Positions 40,856-53,810 of a DNA stretch of 64,000 bases are shown here, piece by piece. The stretch spans positions 1,037,235-1,101,234 of the forward strand of contig CAADRB010000012.1 of NCBI GenBank assembly GCA_900708905.1, given 5' to 3'. The notes beneath the pieces are model-generated. The model made no database searches and was not told the origin of the DNA. It worked only from the letters and a program-made list of their open reading frames with translations. The position numbers and the translations under genes were made by a program. The DNA is from Hymenolepis diminuta (lineage: Eukaryota; Platyhelminthes; Cestoda; Cyclophyllidea; Hymenolepididae). Positions within the stretch are counted from its first letter, which is position 1. Each line of letters begins with the position of its first letter.

Positions 40856-42939
40856 ATGAATGTAAATATCATTCAGAAATATGGTGAAGTGAGACCCCAT
40901 GATTTTTTGATCTTTTTTATCTAATTTGCTATATCGTTTATCCAGCTTTCAACAAACCAACCTTAACTGCTTTCGTAAATTAAAATTGGCAAAATATCGC
41001 ATAATTTTTGAGTGATAATAATTTTAATAATTAATTAACGTGTATTTGACGGTTAAAAAATATAATTTTTGAAAATTTATTTGACATTAAAGCAAGAGTA
41101 TATCTTTAAAACATTAATCAAAACAGTGAAATATGTTGCTTTAATTTGAAACCAAAAGTGGTTTTCTTTCATCTGATTTTTAAATTTCTTTGTAAAAATT
41201 TAAATTTCGCATAAATATATGAAATGGTAATTATTTCTTAATGTGCTGGTTTTATCTAATTAAGTTTAATTGTTGAAGCTTTGATGTTTAATGCACTTTT
41301 TACCAAACTTGAATTTAAAGAAATAAAAAATGAAGAATTTTATTTTCCATAGTTATTGCATTTATTTTTTTCTTAATAGTTATTTAATTTTAACTTAAAT
41401 AAAAAATATTTAAAATCGAGAATATATTTTGATTAGACGATTTTATATGATACTCATCAAAATAACTACATCAAATATTTGATGGTTTCAATCAATTTTT
41501 AAATAAAACATTTATTTGATTTTGTTTGCAAATCAATTAGTATAAATTACAATCTTCTCCGACGGAATCCAGATCATATTTTATCCAATGCAGGTTTCCG
41601 ACTGCCTATTTCACACATTAATGTTGCTATTGTCATTAGCCTAAATATGGAACGTTGAAGGATGACTCTCTATGCATTTCCTAAATTACCTTTTATTCGC
41701 ATTCTCCACGACGATACCTCGGTTTTTAGCACAAGAAGTTGGAGTGAGGTCCTTTTAGTCCTTATGATGCATGAACCCTCTCTGCCATGTCTATACGCAC
41801 CCATTGATTGCCCCCCACCTCACTTTTTTTAACCGCCTCGCTTCAAATAAAAAGCACATCTGTGCTCATGCTCTCGCGTGGCCTTATCCAAGTAATTCAG
41901 ATAAAGCTATCTTTGTTTTCTACACAAGAAAAACGCGCGTCTACCAGTTACCGACTCCTACGCTTCCTGTTCATCTCCTCCCTCTTTCAGCGCGCTCCCC
42001 TTTCTATCTCTCCCTCTGTTACTCGTTTCAAACTCGTTGTGACTTCCCTGAATACATTTTTGGTCTACTCAACTCTTGGTGTTCTGCTTCACAATTGTTG
42101 TTAGCTCCTACTCAGACAGCTACGAATTAGTAACTGTTACTGCTGTTGTTTTCTTAACTCCAACAACGTAAATTATAATTTACGAATAAATGGTAGATTC
42201 TGCAAATGTGTTTATAATTTGGAACATACAGCACAAATTCCGTAAGAAAAGACTAAATACGGAAGAAACAAAATTCAAGATCTAAATGCAGAAAAAATTT
42301 CAAAATAAAAATTATTAGAATATAAATTAAATACATCTTAAAATGCAATGAATTTTATATAACCGTATGTGATAATGATAAACGGCAGAAAATTTGTTAG
42401 CGGTTCAAAAGATACCCAGAGACGATGGCGAGTAAATACACTTACATAATTCAAAAGAAAAAAATTTTTAAGAGGGCTGCATGAACGTGGAAATATTTAC
42501 TTCCTGTTACTTGCAATTCTGCTCATTAATAATTTAACATAATATCTCCTTCATTATGAAAAATCTCTATGAAGCTAAATTGATCATCTGAATGCAGGTC
42601 CTTACAAGAACTTCTTTGCCAAGTAGAACTTCAAAGAATCTCAAGATGATGTCCAGCAAGGAAGTCGTAGGATGTACAAGGTGCGTGAAGTTTCTGAGGA
42701 TACTTATATTTGTGTAATTTAAAACAACCTGATAATAATAAATGTAGCATTTATGCCGAAAGATCTCCTGCCAGATATCATTATCAGTGATGAGAGGAAG
42801 ACACACTGTGATAGTGTCAATAAAAGCGAAACACAATAATTTATATAATGCCAGATCTTTCGCTTGCAAAGTTAGAATGAAGCTGAATGAAAACAACGGA
42901 GATGAATTGGCCGCCACGTGGAACAGAAAACAACACTGT
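40856..42939. other. element interior, no recognised gene; pyrimidine-rich tract at 41760-42120
   Basis: Bases 40860-41740 are AT-rich and featureless. From about 41760 to 42120 the + strand is strongly C/T-rich and clearly different from its flanks; the two long overlapping + ORFs there (119 and 98 codons) are best explained by the lack of stop-forming bases. A 116-codon minus ORF at 42567-42917 has no recognised motif. It may be the antisense shadow of a decayed N-terminal part of the Tc1-type transposase that follows on the + strand. Confidence 0.5.
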
Positions 42940-43640
42940 CAACATTCTATTGACTAACTCAGAACACCTGAGCTTGTTAGAAGTCTACATTGCATGACGA
43001 ACAAAAATCTGGGAAAGTTAATGCGACATCTCTCAAAGATATTTAAGAGTGTGAAGGAACAATAAGGAATGCTGCTCATCATGACCTCGAATAAGTCCTC
43101 AGGCGAGGTCAGTTTATGTCGATACAAGCAATTCAAGAGAACGCGTGCAAAATGAATCTAGAAGAAATTGAGGCACCAAGAGGAACAAAAGTGTCTCTGG
43201 TTCTTCTCCGACGAATAAACATCTACCAGGGTGAAAAATCCACTCAAAGAAATGATAGGTGGCTATGTGCGGTCACACCACACTGAAGTTCCTACCGTTA
43301 TGCGTACGAATGAAGAATCCAGCAAGAAACAGTGGTGGTTTTCAGTGTTGTCAGCAGTGAGTAAGTGGATTGGATGGCCAAGAATTTATTATCATGTCGC
43401 GCCAAATTTTTGGTTGCCTCCTAACTACGCACCAGACCCTGGTCCTCTGCATTATTACGTCTTGGGTAGGGCGTGGTTTAAAAGGAAGGAAGCATCCCCA
43501 TAACACCAAGTCCTCCTCTCTGATGGAAGCAATAGTCTAAACAATTAAGGAGATCAATGCATACCATCTGATGAATACTTGCCCCTGTTTTTACACTTGA
43601 ATTGATTCGGTGATAGAAGCCGAAGGAGGATATTAGGGGA
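42940..43640 (+). pseudogene. broken IS630/Tc1-mariner-type transposase remnant
   Basis: Conceptual reading across frames shows, in order: a helix-turn-helix-like region (RTPELVRS near 42957, then EGTIRNAAHHDL near 43050); PhePheSerAspGlu (43201-43215), the first catalytic Asp motif; TEVPTVMRT (near 43280-43310), a block typical of this family; WLPPNYAPDPGPLHYYVLG (near 43420-43465), matching the third catalytic block, usually SPDLNPLDYYVW; and a C-terminal INAYHL..IEAEGG segment to about 43625. The longest surviving single frame is 43231-43503. At least two internal stops and frame changes are needed. The distance between the first and third catalytic blocks is about half the usual, so the region with the second Asp is lost. 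The third Asp is His. It cannot encode an active enzyme. I cannot tell whether this remnant was nested into the larger element or is its own former transposase. Confidence 0.8.
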
Positions 43641-44411
43641 GAAAACTGAAGTCAATATATTGTTTACTTGTTATGCTGCAATAAATGTGTGCACTGTGTC
43701 TTCTGATGATTTATGCACTCTAAAATGTATTAACTAAAAAGTGCAATATTATGAAGCATATGTTTGTGTGAGGTAAAATATTTTACGATGCCAAATTTAA
43801 TAATCAAAATCATATTTCAAAATCAAAATGACCTGAAACTAATTAAACCCGAAATTTTTTGTTGCTATCCGACAGGCAAATATTGCAATTTTAATGTCAG
43901 CAACTGAAAATTCTATAACCATTTAAGCTATGTAACTAATTTTTTTAACCAATATAACTAGTACGTCAGGAATTTAGATATCTCGCAAAACCATCAAATA
44001 CCGCCTCTGCCACGCATATGCCGACGCATTATATTTTGTGTATATTATTATCTTTTGAAACAGATATGGCTGCTATGACTTACCAGAGATCATTGTATGT
44101 TCCTACGTAAATATAATTTTCTGACGCTAAAAATTATAAAGAGAGGGTGATAATGTATATTGAATGCTAGTCAATACAATTTCTTAATCTAAATTTAAAA
44201 GGTCAAATGAAAAAGTGAAACAGACACAAAAATATTTTATTGAGACTTTCTGGCTGTAAAGCAAAACTGAAAACAATAAAATGTAAAAAAATATATAATA
44301 ATAAGCAGAACAGGCAAAGTGATCGTCAACCGGGTTGTAGAATATTTAAATTTGCATTTTAAGGTTTGTTTCTGAATTGATTGAACTGAATATTTGACTA
44401 CCATGTTAAGA
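43641..44411. other. element interior, non-coding
   Basis: AT-rich sequence between the transposase remnant and the right arm. No ORF of note and no recognised motif. A terminal repeat for the Tc1-type remnant was looked for around 43660-43740 and not found. Confidence 0.5.
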
Positions 44412-45256
44412 CCTTAGTGGCCCACTTTCACACCGTGACGGATTGTCTTCTCACTTCAATTCACTTTGCCCGCACTTAACGAGATGGAAAATCACCTGCT
44501 TGATGTTTAGCAGCTTACAGTCTTGACACAACAGAGACATGATAGAACGTTAAATATGACATAATATAAAATAAATGGAGCAAATCATGCAAGCAGTGAT
44601 ATCTCAAATAACCGCACACTATTCACCACTTATCAACATGGTTAATTGGGAAAATGTTCAATGTAAAAGCGAAGTTGGGCATTCTCCCACCTGCACCACC
44701 CATCGTAAGCAGAAGTTGAGGTCACAAACACCCATCCTTAAAAATCCCATCTTTGGTTTGGCATTTATTCGTTTATTCGTTCAAATACGATTACAATGTG
44801 CTTGTAGACGCCTTGAGTAAATGAGGCTTTTGGCCGATTAACTCTTTGTGTTCATTTGAGTGAACACAGCTTACGGAGTTCCGCTATCTTAACACTTTCG
44901 TCCATCTCTCCTTTGCCACGTTAGGATTGTGAGTTCATCAACTGCCTGTGTGAAGATGTTGTCTTTTCAGTCATTCGGTTAAAAACGAATGAGACGGCTA
45001 AACTGACCCTCCCTTGTTAAACAACAAATGTTAATAGTCACTGACTATTGTAAAACAAGCATTTGGTGTGATTTAGGAGACGACTCGTGAAGAGTGAATT
45101 TGGGAATGTGAGGTGTTGATTTAGTAAATATTGTAAAACCCGAGCCCAAAAATCAAAAGACGTAAGACCCATTGATTCCTCGGCGTTGCTCTCCGTATCT
45201 TCTCCACCACCTCCCCTTTATCATTTGTTAAACTTATTATTATTTAATGTCAATTG
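44379..45256 (-). repeat. right arm of the long inverted repeat
   Basis: Reverse complement of the left arm, apparently identical from 44412 to 45256 and diverged from about 44379 to 44411. The 81-codon frame of the left arm recurs here at 44575-44820 on the + strand. Outside the arm the flank changes immediately (ATGTCTAAAATT), which fixes the boundary. Confidence 0.9.
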
Positions 45257-48200
45257 ATGTCTAAAATTAAAAATAGTAAATTTTCTTTTTGCTTCGGGTA
45301 ATAATAATAATAATATATTTGACTAGTAACCACTTCGTCTAAATAAAATTTTTGACCAAATAAACAAATTGGTCGATTCATTTTTAGTAAAAGCTAAAAT
45401 CAATTGTCATAGTTCTTTATTTTAGACATCAAGTACCTGCTATTTTTGTAATTTTCTAATAAGATATGAACTTTTTACAGGATTTCAGAAAATGAATAAT
45501 GGTCATGTAACTGTCATTGACGCAATTCTCTTCGATAGCAGTATAATTGCACGCTGCTTCAAACCACGAACGTCCAATAAGAAGGAATTTTCCTCTTTTG
45601 AGGTAGTTAAGTTTAAATATTAGTTAAGTTTAGCAGATCATAATTCTGCATATTCAATTATGCTTCTAGGTCTGCGTACAGGATTTTGAATCCTGTGAAG
45701 TATATCTTCAAATATTCAGCGTGTTTTATTTTTAAAAAGAAGCAAGATGTATTCAATCTGATCCATACAGTTCTGAATATAAATACAAAAATGCTAACAT
45801 GTGATGTTTTAATTGTTCACTAAGTTTCAACAGTTGCTCATATAAACTTTTTCCCTTTATTACGAAAAAGTTGGTGTATGATGCGCGCTCTTCTTTTTTC
45901 TTTGCTCTGCATAGATTTTCAAAATTTTTTATCAAAGACCCTATTAGAGACTCAGTTAGATGGCTTAACTCTGGTACGCTCTACTATTCGTCAAGAGATT
46001 CCTATGTCACCCAAACCACTACCTCACTAAGGAAGAAAATAGGTTTTTAGAAACAACAGTTAACTTAATTAGGTTTTAAACTATTCAATAGCTTATTGAA
46101 AAACGTTGATCATGCTAATAGCAAGCTAACTTTTTATATATTAATATGAATAAAAATTTAATTCCACTATACTTAAACTCTCTGGTCTGCAGACAGATAG
46201 ATTTTACGGCAAACATGTACCATTTTGATAGGAGTTGACGTAAGGAATCATCTATAATTAACTTGATACCCAAATGCAATTTAAATAAGTCCAATTTGAA
46301 ATTATTTCAAAGCAATAAAATCGCAAAGTTCCATTAAACATTAGAATTGCTATTTTACCGTTTTTCCTAGAAAATATATATTACTCTAAAAGAACGATAA
46401 CATTAAATAACAATAAACTTGAGGTTGCTATTAAATTTAAAACTCTATGCATTCACTAATGATTTTTTTAATATTATGGCACATAAAGTGAAAATTTCAA
46501 GGTAAACTATGAACGGTTTATAGAATTTTAAACTAAGAAATAAAATTTTACGATAGTATAATGAAAATTTTTGCTCGGGAATTTTACCACTGAGAAGCTG
46601 ATTAAAACTGGCAGGAATAAAAGCGACTTGATACATAACGACGTAATCTCATTAAATTAAATTTCATACTTCGTTAAATAATTTTAAAGTTCCTTTAAAT
46701 GCAAAAAGAAACATACTTAAATAAGACGAATTTAAAAGTTTTAAAATTAAATTAAATTCATTTTGAGCAAAATATCCGAAACTAATATTTTTTCATAGTT
46801 ATGTTTAGCTAATATTATGTACTGAAAATATTCTATCAGGGCTACCGCATGCTGTACATTTATTTAAAATGCTTTTTCATAACCAAAAAATTAAAACCTT
46901 ATCAAATTATATATTAAAATAGAAAATAGAATGCTATTAGATTAACAACAATTTAAAATCTTAGTATTTTTAAAGTGAATAATTATAGCTCCATAGCCCA
47001 TTAGAAAAGATGTTAACGGCAGAGGTGTAGCTTTACTGAGACTCTGTAATACGAAATTCGACTTCAGCCGTCGCCTCATCGCCTAGAACTGTGATTGGCC
47101 ATTCTGACTATAGGATATGCAAACGATGGGGTTTATATCCGCGATCTCTGCCTGTTCAGGCAAAAACGTTATTAGCTACTTAATTTTAATAACTGCGATT
47201 GCATTTCAAACTTGAATTTATAACCACTTTCCTATGGTGCATGAGAGTAGTTCCTTAGTGAGGCAATGTGGACTTCAACCAAACATTCATCTGTAAAATT
47301 CACTTTTTTATTGCAGTTTAAATACTATTTTTGTAATAATATTTTAATTTATGTTTGTTGTGATATGACTACACTGTTAGGATAAGTGCTAATATCGATG
47401 ATCGGTCAAGTTAGAGTGAACTGCGGGAAAAAACTAGGGATACCTATTACTCTGAAATTTAGGGTCATAATTTATATTGTAATATAAAAATAGTTGAAAT
47501 TTAAATTTTTAATATAATTGGACATCGTGAAATTCAAAAATTGCACCATGATCTCCATGGCATTTTAAAAATTTCCGCGGTAATTGGGTTCTATTGGATT
47601 ATATAAGTTTCAACCCATTTTTGACATCCGATTTTTAGGAAAAACACGGCACTGCTCACTTGTTCCTGCTTGAAGTTTTATTAATTCATTGAACTCAAAT
47701 TACTAGTAATTAATTCAAAACATAGTTTACAATTGGACCGATCCTTAAACTGCCCTAATAAATTTTTGTAAAGCCTTGAGAATCTCTGGTTTTTTCAAAG
47801 TCGATATATTTGAAATGCATTCAGTATCCAATTTTAAATTATAACATTTCAATAATGATTTGCTATTGTGTATCGTTAAGCATTAAGTAAAAATTGACCG
47901 AAATTCACCCTAAGACATTGTCTAAATTTCACTCATTTGTTATTACATATACATAATATTGTTGTTACGTATTATAAAGTAATACTATACTCAGTTCGTT
48001 TGATCAGTAAACATAATTTGTTAGCATTCGTATTGCATTTATCATGTGCACGTAGAGAGACATTACATAAATAGCCGTTACCGAGTGGAAAGTCATCTAA
48101 ATTATGAAGATTTCTTACTCGAATATCGAACTATCTCATGCACTTGAGCTGCAGTTTGTACGATCTTGTCATTTACCCATTCAGGATACTTGAGAATTTC

Positions 48201-51200
48201 ATTTTTGCTGAAAATTGATATTCAAGAAAACTGAGAAAAGATTTGATTTGTCTCGTGGATTCAAAGTAGCGCAGCTCTAATCCGTTTAATCCCAGAAAAA
48301 AGATAACATACGAAAGTCAGCTAATTTAAAGAATTGGGGATTGCGCCACTTTCATCTTTATTTATGTATAGCATTGAGCTCAAATAAGCTGAGCTTTATG
48401 GCATTGCAACCAGCCAAGTTTTAAAATAATAATTGACATTATTAAAATGGCAAATGCTGTTAAATTTTTTTCAATCAATTGAAGCCAATCGACCCCCGTC
48501 AAAGCTAAATTAAAAGTAATAAAAAGTAATGGAAATGAAAAGAAATATTACGCGATTTTACTATTTCAATTAATACTATTTCTGATACATAAATGGCTCC
48601 AAAGGTGCAGCAGCTACTGTTAGAGTGACTGTTGAATAAAGTAAACCTTTTTCATTTGTCAGGTTTAACGAATAAGGGGCTTCCAATCAACAATAAATGA
48701 TAATTTAACATAAGTCCTGTTAATTGCAATAGAGAAAGTATAATTATAAAGCTATAAAATATATCTACATTTTACTTTTGTCTGTTGAAAATGCGATTCT
48801 ATATTTTAAAACCAGCTACTTGAAATGGCATTATTTTCTTATTTTTAGAAATGGGACAGCATAAAATAGCTCCTGGTATCAAATTGCACTCAAAATTTGA
48901 AAAAATTTTGAACCATTAGTAAACTTTGACATTATATTAACAACCTAGGTGCAAGTGCTAATTCATAGAAAATATTGATTTATTACTATGTAATTAAGAG
49001 TCATTACATCCTCCAACTTTCTAAGTTTGTAATTATAAAGCTCAGATACGATTTATGGAATTGACAAATTGCGTTAAAGTGGAGCCACTTTGCGTATCAA
49101 ACTCTAAATAAACTTTAAATTTGAGCTACAAAAGGATGTGCAAAAGAAAATGTTTTTAAGTAGAATAACTTTTTTGCCTTTGGCAAATAAAATCCATAAT
49201 TTTACTCCGTCCATCAATTCGTTAATGTTATATCTATATCGTTTTTTCAGCTTAAATGATCCTCTCTGTTCTCTGTTCAAACATTAAAATAAGGCTGTTT
49301 TTTCGAATTTTGCTGTGACATATAAAAGATTGTATGTCAAATTTCTCCGAATATTCCGCAGTTTGGCTTAAAAGAAGGCGATGATTAGCCTTTCTTGAAT
49401 ATCTTCCTGGACAGCTTTGCGTTAGTCACCAGGCATCTAGGTAAAACAGAACAAATCTCATGCATTTCCATAAATAATATAATTTAATTAAAATGAAAAT
49501 AAACATGTACAGCAAAGAGTATTAGTTTATGTTAGCCAAAGTAGATCCTAGCAGGAACAGTAAAACATACAGTTAAGTACGTCAAACACAAATGTCAAGT
49601 TTTCAGATGCTTTGAGTCATAAAATCCGTATATCATAATGTCATCTTTACGTTCAATGCAAATTCCTCTGGAGGATCTTTTAATGAAGCAGCAAAAATAC
49701 CGCATTCGATTCCCATCTCCGAACTGAAGAAGTTAAATTAAATTAATGAAAGGATAAAAATTCTGCTCTTTTCAAAAATTATATTGTTTTAATTATGTGT
49801 CATTTGTTTATAAAGTGTATTGTAAAGTATTATTTATTGTAAGAAAAGCTTAAATTTAGCAATTTAATATCACCTAAATTTAGAAAACAATCGTACATCG
49901 CAAAACGTCATCGTACTTGGCGTGCTACATAAGCATCTTAAAAACATTTTAAAAAATTGCTAAACGTTTTTTAAGATATTTTAAATTAATCGCTCTTAAA
50001 TTACGCAGTTAAAGTCACTTATTTATTTATTTACTAAAATTATGTTAGCGATGCTCATTTTAATCGTTGAATAGCATTTAAAAGCAGAAAGTGACGAAAA
50101 TGTCTAAAAGGAGAAAGGGAGTACTTAATGATGTCATGAAATCAGGATTCTTAGCGTTTAAATTGTGGCAACCCTGATTTATCCGATTTCGCTCAAGAGG
50201 CATAAGTTGTGTCATTTTCAAATGTCTCAGAGCTTCAAATACGCAATCTGACTCCAGAACTTCCTGCAGTTGTTAGTATCTAGTATTGCACATTAATACC
50301 ATGGAAATTGTATATTAAAATGTAGTCTGGATGTAACTTGGTTCGGATCTGGAAAAGTTATCTCCTCAATTAGATGTACATGAGATTAGTTAAGTAGGTT
50401 CCTACACATATTTTTGGTCAATACTATAAGAAGCAAAAGATGGTCGTTGATACTCAGATCAGTTTCAAAATGAAAGCGCTTTTGATCTAAACTCCAACAA
50501 AACTGCTTACACACTCGCCGAGCCTTTTTATCTTTGTTAGATTTGTCTGTCACTGTTTTTCGCAAGATAAATAAACAAAGGCTGTTCAGAATATAGTTCA
50601 GCAGATGATGCTTGGCCTGTACAGCAAACGACAAATGAATGCTAAAGTGCTGACAGAAAAGCCCTCTGAGGGATCTCGTCACACAATTACAGAAACGTTG
50701 ACTTGATCTCTGGAAGGTCTACACAAAAAAGGGAATTAAATAGCTTAACTTTTATTGAACTCCCTATTGCCGAATTGCAAAAGTTCTTTTTCATTAAAAG
50801 AAGCACCTGAGACGAGTTTTCGCTGAGAATGGGGGCATTGTCTGGATACAAATACTGATAAGAAAGCTATCCCGTATTAAATAGAACACCAAAAGCAAAT
50901 AAAAGGCATGGGTATAAAGGTCTACACTGATGCTCCGCATCATTTACACCTTGCAGATGAGTGTGAAATAGATACACACTGACGAACAGACTATCATCAA
51001 AACGCAGATATTCCACATTTCTTACACAGCCGATGGCTGTTACAGGAGAGTTGAGAATAATTAATAAATACAAAGTCATTTGAATAACGCCATCTGAAAG
51101 TTCGATATAGTGATAATATGCAGTAATTTAAAATATTAGGATAGGAAGTTATATGCAGACTGCAGGATTTCAGAGTTCAAATGCAGTTAGGCTTTGATTC

Positions 51201-53810
51201 TCGAACTACCATGAAAACCCTTCTAACAATTCTTAAATTGTTTGTATCGCCACATTTATTAAGAAGTTGTCTTTTGCGTTGCCGTAGCCGACCATTTTAA
51301 AAGTAATAATGTTCACAAAGTTCTGATCTGGATGAGCAGCCAGTGTAAATGAATGGTTTTCACTGCCACTTTAATACAGTGGTATTTTCTTACAATCTTG
51401 AGTAGCCAGGTAAGACTTCTAATGGCATTTTAAGCATAGTAGAACTCTGTAGATTTTCCATAAAGTGAACTCGAAGTAGTTATAAATTTAATTTGACTAA
51501 TATCCAATCCGAGTATGAATTTGATAACTAATTCCTAAACTTCAATAAACTTATATAATTACGGTGAAATACCGACTGATAAATTTGCATACCATCAACT
51601 AACAAATTTTTACCTACTATCATTTATCGCTAATTACCACCTTTAAGATCATCAGGCCATTTTATAATAAATAGGTACGTGAGACTATCTCTTCGCAAAG
51701 TCATTATTAAATTAATATATAGTATAAGAGGAAACAGACCAGAGATGATCTTCTGAAAACCAAAACCTCTTTGACGTTTAAAAAAATATAGAAAAATGAA
51801 ATCCGTTTTCCGTTGTGTAATTCAAATTATTAAAATATATTCTCAAGCTATTTCCACTTTCTACCCAAACTGCAAAAAATCTGAAAATCATTATAACAGG
51901 GACCACTTCGTAAGTATTAAATTTGAATAATCTTGCTTGTTTATTCAAAGAAATAATAATTTCAGCAAAACAGCGGAAATTGTTGTTTCGCATTTTTGGT
52001 ATTTCTCTAATCTCAAGCAAGAAGCTGGAACAATTTCATCAGAATGGAATTAAGTGCGAGGATTTGAGACAAAGTTTAATATGTAAAAATAAAGAAACTT
52101 ACTCTGTAGAAAATCTTACAACGTACCAGTGATTCTGATTTTACATATTTCTTGATTTCATTACATTAAAATTTCCAATAAACTGAAAATATAATTATGT
52201 AGCCAATCATTATCATTGTCTTTTAAAAGTTATCGAATTCTGCCATTTAAGTAAAAAAATTTTCTGAATATTTATATTGGTCAGGTTTTTTCATCTCACA
52301 AATATTTACAAAAAATTCAATGGCATTCAGCATTCAGTTTTCAGTCTTTTAAGTGTATTTTACGTTTGAGTATGAAAAAATAATTTTTTTACATTTAATA
52401 TTCCCGCCCACATTCCCATTTCCATCAAACAAAGGTATTGTATTTGTTTAAATGTGAACGAGTCAGTTTCATAGGCGGGAAATATTTTAAATTTTCTATT
52501 AATTTTAGCATGAGCCTATTATTGTAAATAGTATCATTTGTGGGACTGTACGTCAATCTTTTAATCCAAAAAATTTCAAGGGTAGATCTGGACAACTTTT
52601 GAATAACTCTAATATAGTGAGCGACATTTGTGAATTGAGCGACATTATGATCAATAACGAGGATCAAACTCACCATCACATATTAAAACTCTAGAAATGA
52701 ATCACACTAGACCATACATTTAGAGCAGAAATTAAAAACAACGTTTGTATAATTAAAAGGTGCAAAGTTGTCGGTCTGATTTATTCTCAGACGTAATAAA
52801 ACTGTCTAGTCAGCAGCAGAAAGAGATTTATTTTAGTAAGACAATCAAGATAAGACCTTCATTTGTAAAAACTTTGTGAATCGTACTAATGTCTTATAAG
52901 TATAAACCAGCACATATTAAAACCCATTTGGATATTAATTTTTTACTTACTTTTAAGTATATTTACTGTAAATAGTATTGGTAAGACTAAATTTAATTTT
53001 GAGCTTATGTTTTGCTATATTTTTGCTAAAAAAGTAAGTGAGTGAATCTGAATGGGGGCAACGGCAAAATATGGAGAAGAGGTGGAAAAGAGGAGAGGCC
53101 GCCAATTTTATTAAGACAATTAAGTCAAAGAACTTGGAGCCTTACGGTCTGTTTTAATTTAAGAGCATTGAGCTGATAATATTCTCATCAGGGAAAGAAA
53201 TCACTTTATGATCTTAAAATATTTACTAGGCATCCACGGATGACACTATTTCACAATATTCAGAGTTAGTTGATTGTTTTCTGTTGTTTTGTAATTAATC
53301 ACACCACCCTGAATTTGTTTTAATTTTCAACTGCCAAAAGTTGATAGATGATAGTAGCAATGATAAATTTATATGTCATAATTTGCTCCCATTCAATGAA
53401 GGAGTTGTCTTAATTCCATTTTAATAAAATGCCGCACGTTATTTTATTATTATTAGATACAATTCAGCTGGACTTAAATAATTTTTTAATCAAAAAGAGA
53501 AGTAAAATTAACAATATTACCTGTTTATGCAGTCAATTATTGATTATTGACAAATATTTTTTTGCTAGTCAAAAAAGAAAAATCATATTGCAGATAAATA
53601 GGAATAGGAGTAATATGCAGCCATTTTTCTTTGTCGTATTCTGGAATCTATTGTGCTAATTGGGGTCGGGCATAATAGTTAGCATTCTTAACTTTCTCTA
53701 ACAATTTATACAGTTTCAAAAGCTGTAAAATAACATGTCTCTAAAAAACAGTATAAATTTGTTAATTTACAAAAGTCTTGAGAGTTCATCTGCAGAATTC
53801 TGCAAAATTT
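45257..53810. other. putative intron interior, AT-rich non-coding
   Basis: No recognised gene. A TAA trinucleotide repeat lies at 45299-45314. A less AT-rich patch occurs at 47000-47160 and another at about 50200-51080, the latter with minus ORFs at 50386-50682 and 50867-51079 that show no family motif. Overlapping opposite-strand ORFs at 51778-52132 look like chance frames. Confidence 0.5.
45299..45314. repeat. (TAA)n microsatellite
   Basis: Five TAA units, 43 bases outside the right end of the long inverted-repeat element. Confidence 0.9.

Larger units (their letters stand above)
39978..45256. mobile_element. 5.3 kb element with 845-bp inverted terminal arms
   Basis: Bases 39978-40822 and 44412-45256 are reverse complements of each other. 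Paired coordinates sum to 85234 at every point I checked, so there is no indel, and I saw no mismatch in the segments compared. From 40823 inward the match decays over about 35 bases. The outer ends read CAATTGACATTAAATAATAA on both sides. CAATTG is itself palindromic, so it may be a 6-bp target duplication or part of the arm. The 3.6 kb centre holds only a broken Tc1-type transposase and non-coding DNA, so the element looks non-autonomous. Long arms recall foldback-type or long-terminal-repeat DNA transposons, but I cannot assign a superfamily. Arm identity suggests recent insertion or recent gene conversion. Confidence 0.85.

Noticed and set aside
41771..42130. 119- and 98-codon overlapping + strand ORFs
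   Set aside because: Both lie in the pyrimidine-rich tract where stop codons are rare by composition; neither has a domain, and two frames being open at once points to composition rather than coding.
42567..42917. 116-codon minus-strand ORF
   Set aside because: It lies opposite the transposase remnant's upstream region on the + strand and shows no motif; it is likely an antisense shadow or chance.
40414..44820. Identical 81-codon ORFs at 40414-40659 (-) and 44575-44820 (+), which look like a duplicated gene
   Set aside because: The identity is explained by the inverted arms, which match well beyond the ORF; no motif or codon signal supports a gene.
47000..47160. G+C-richer patch with TATA-like and tRNA-B-box-like strings, considered as a tRNA-derived SINE
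   Set aside because: The A and B boxes do not match consensus and no cloverleaf could be drawn.
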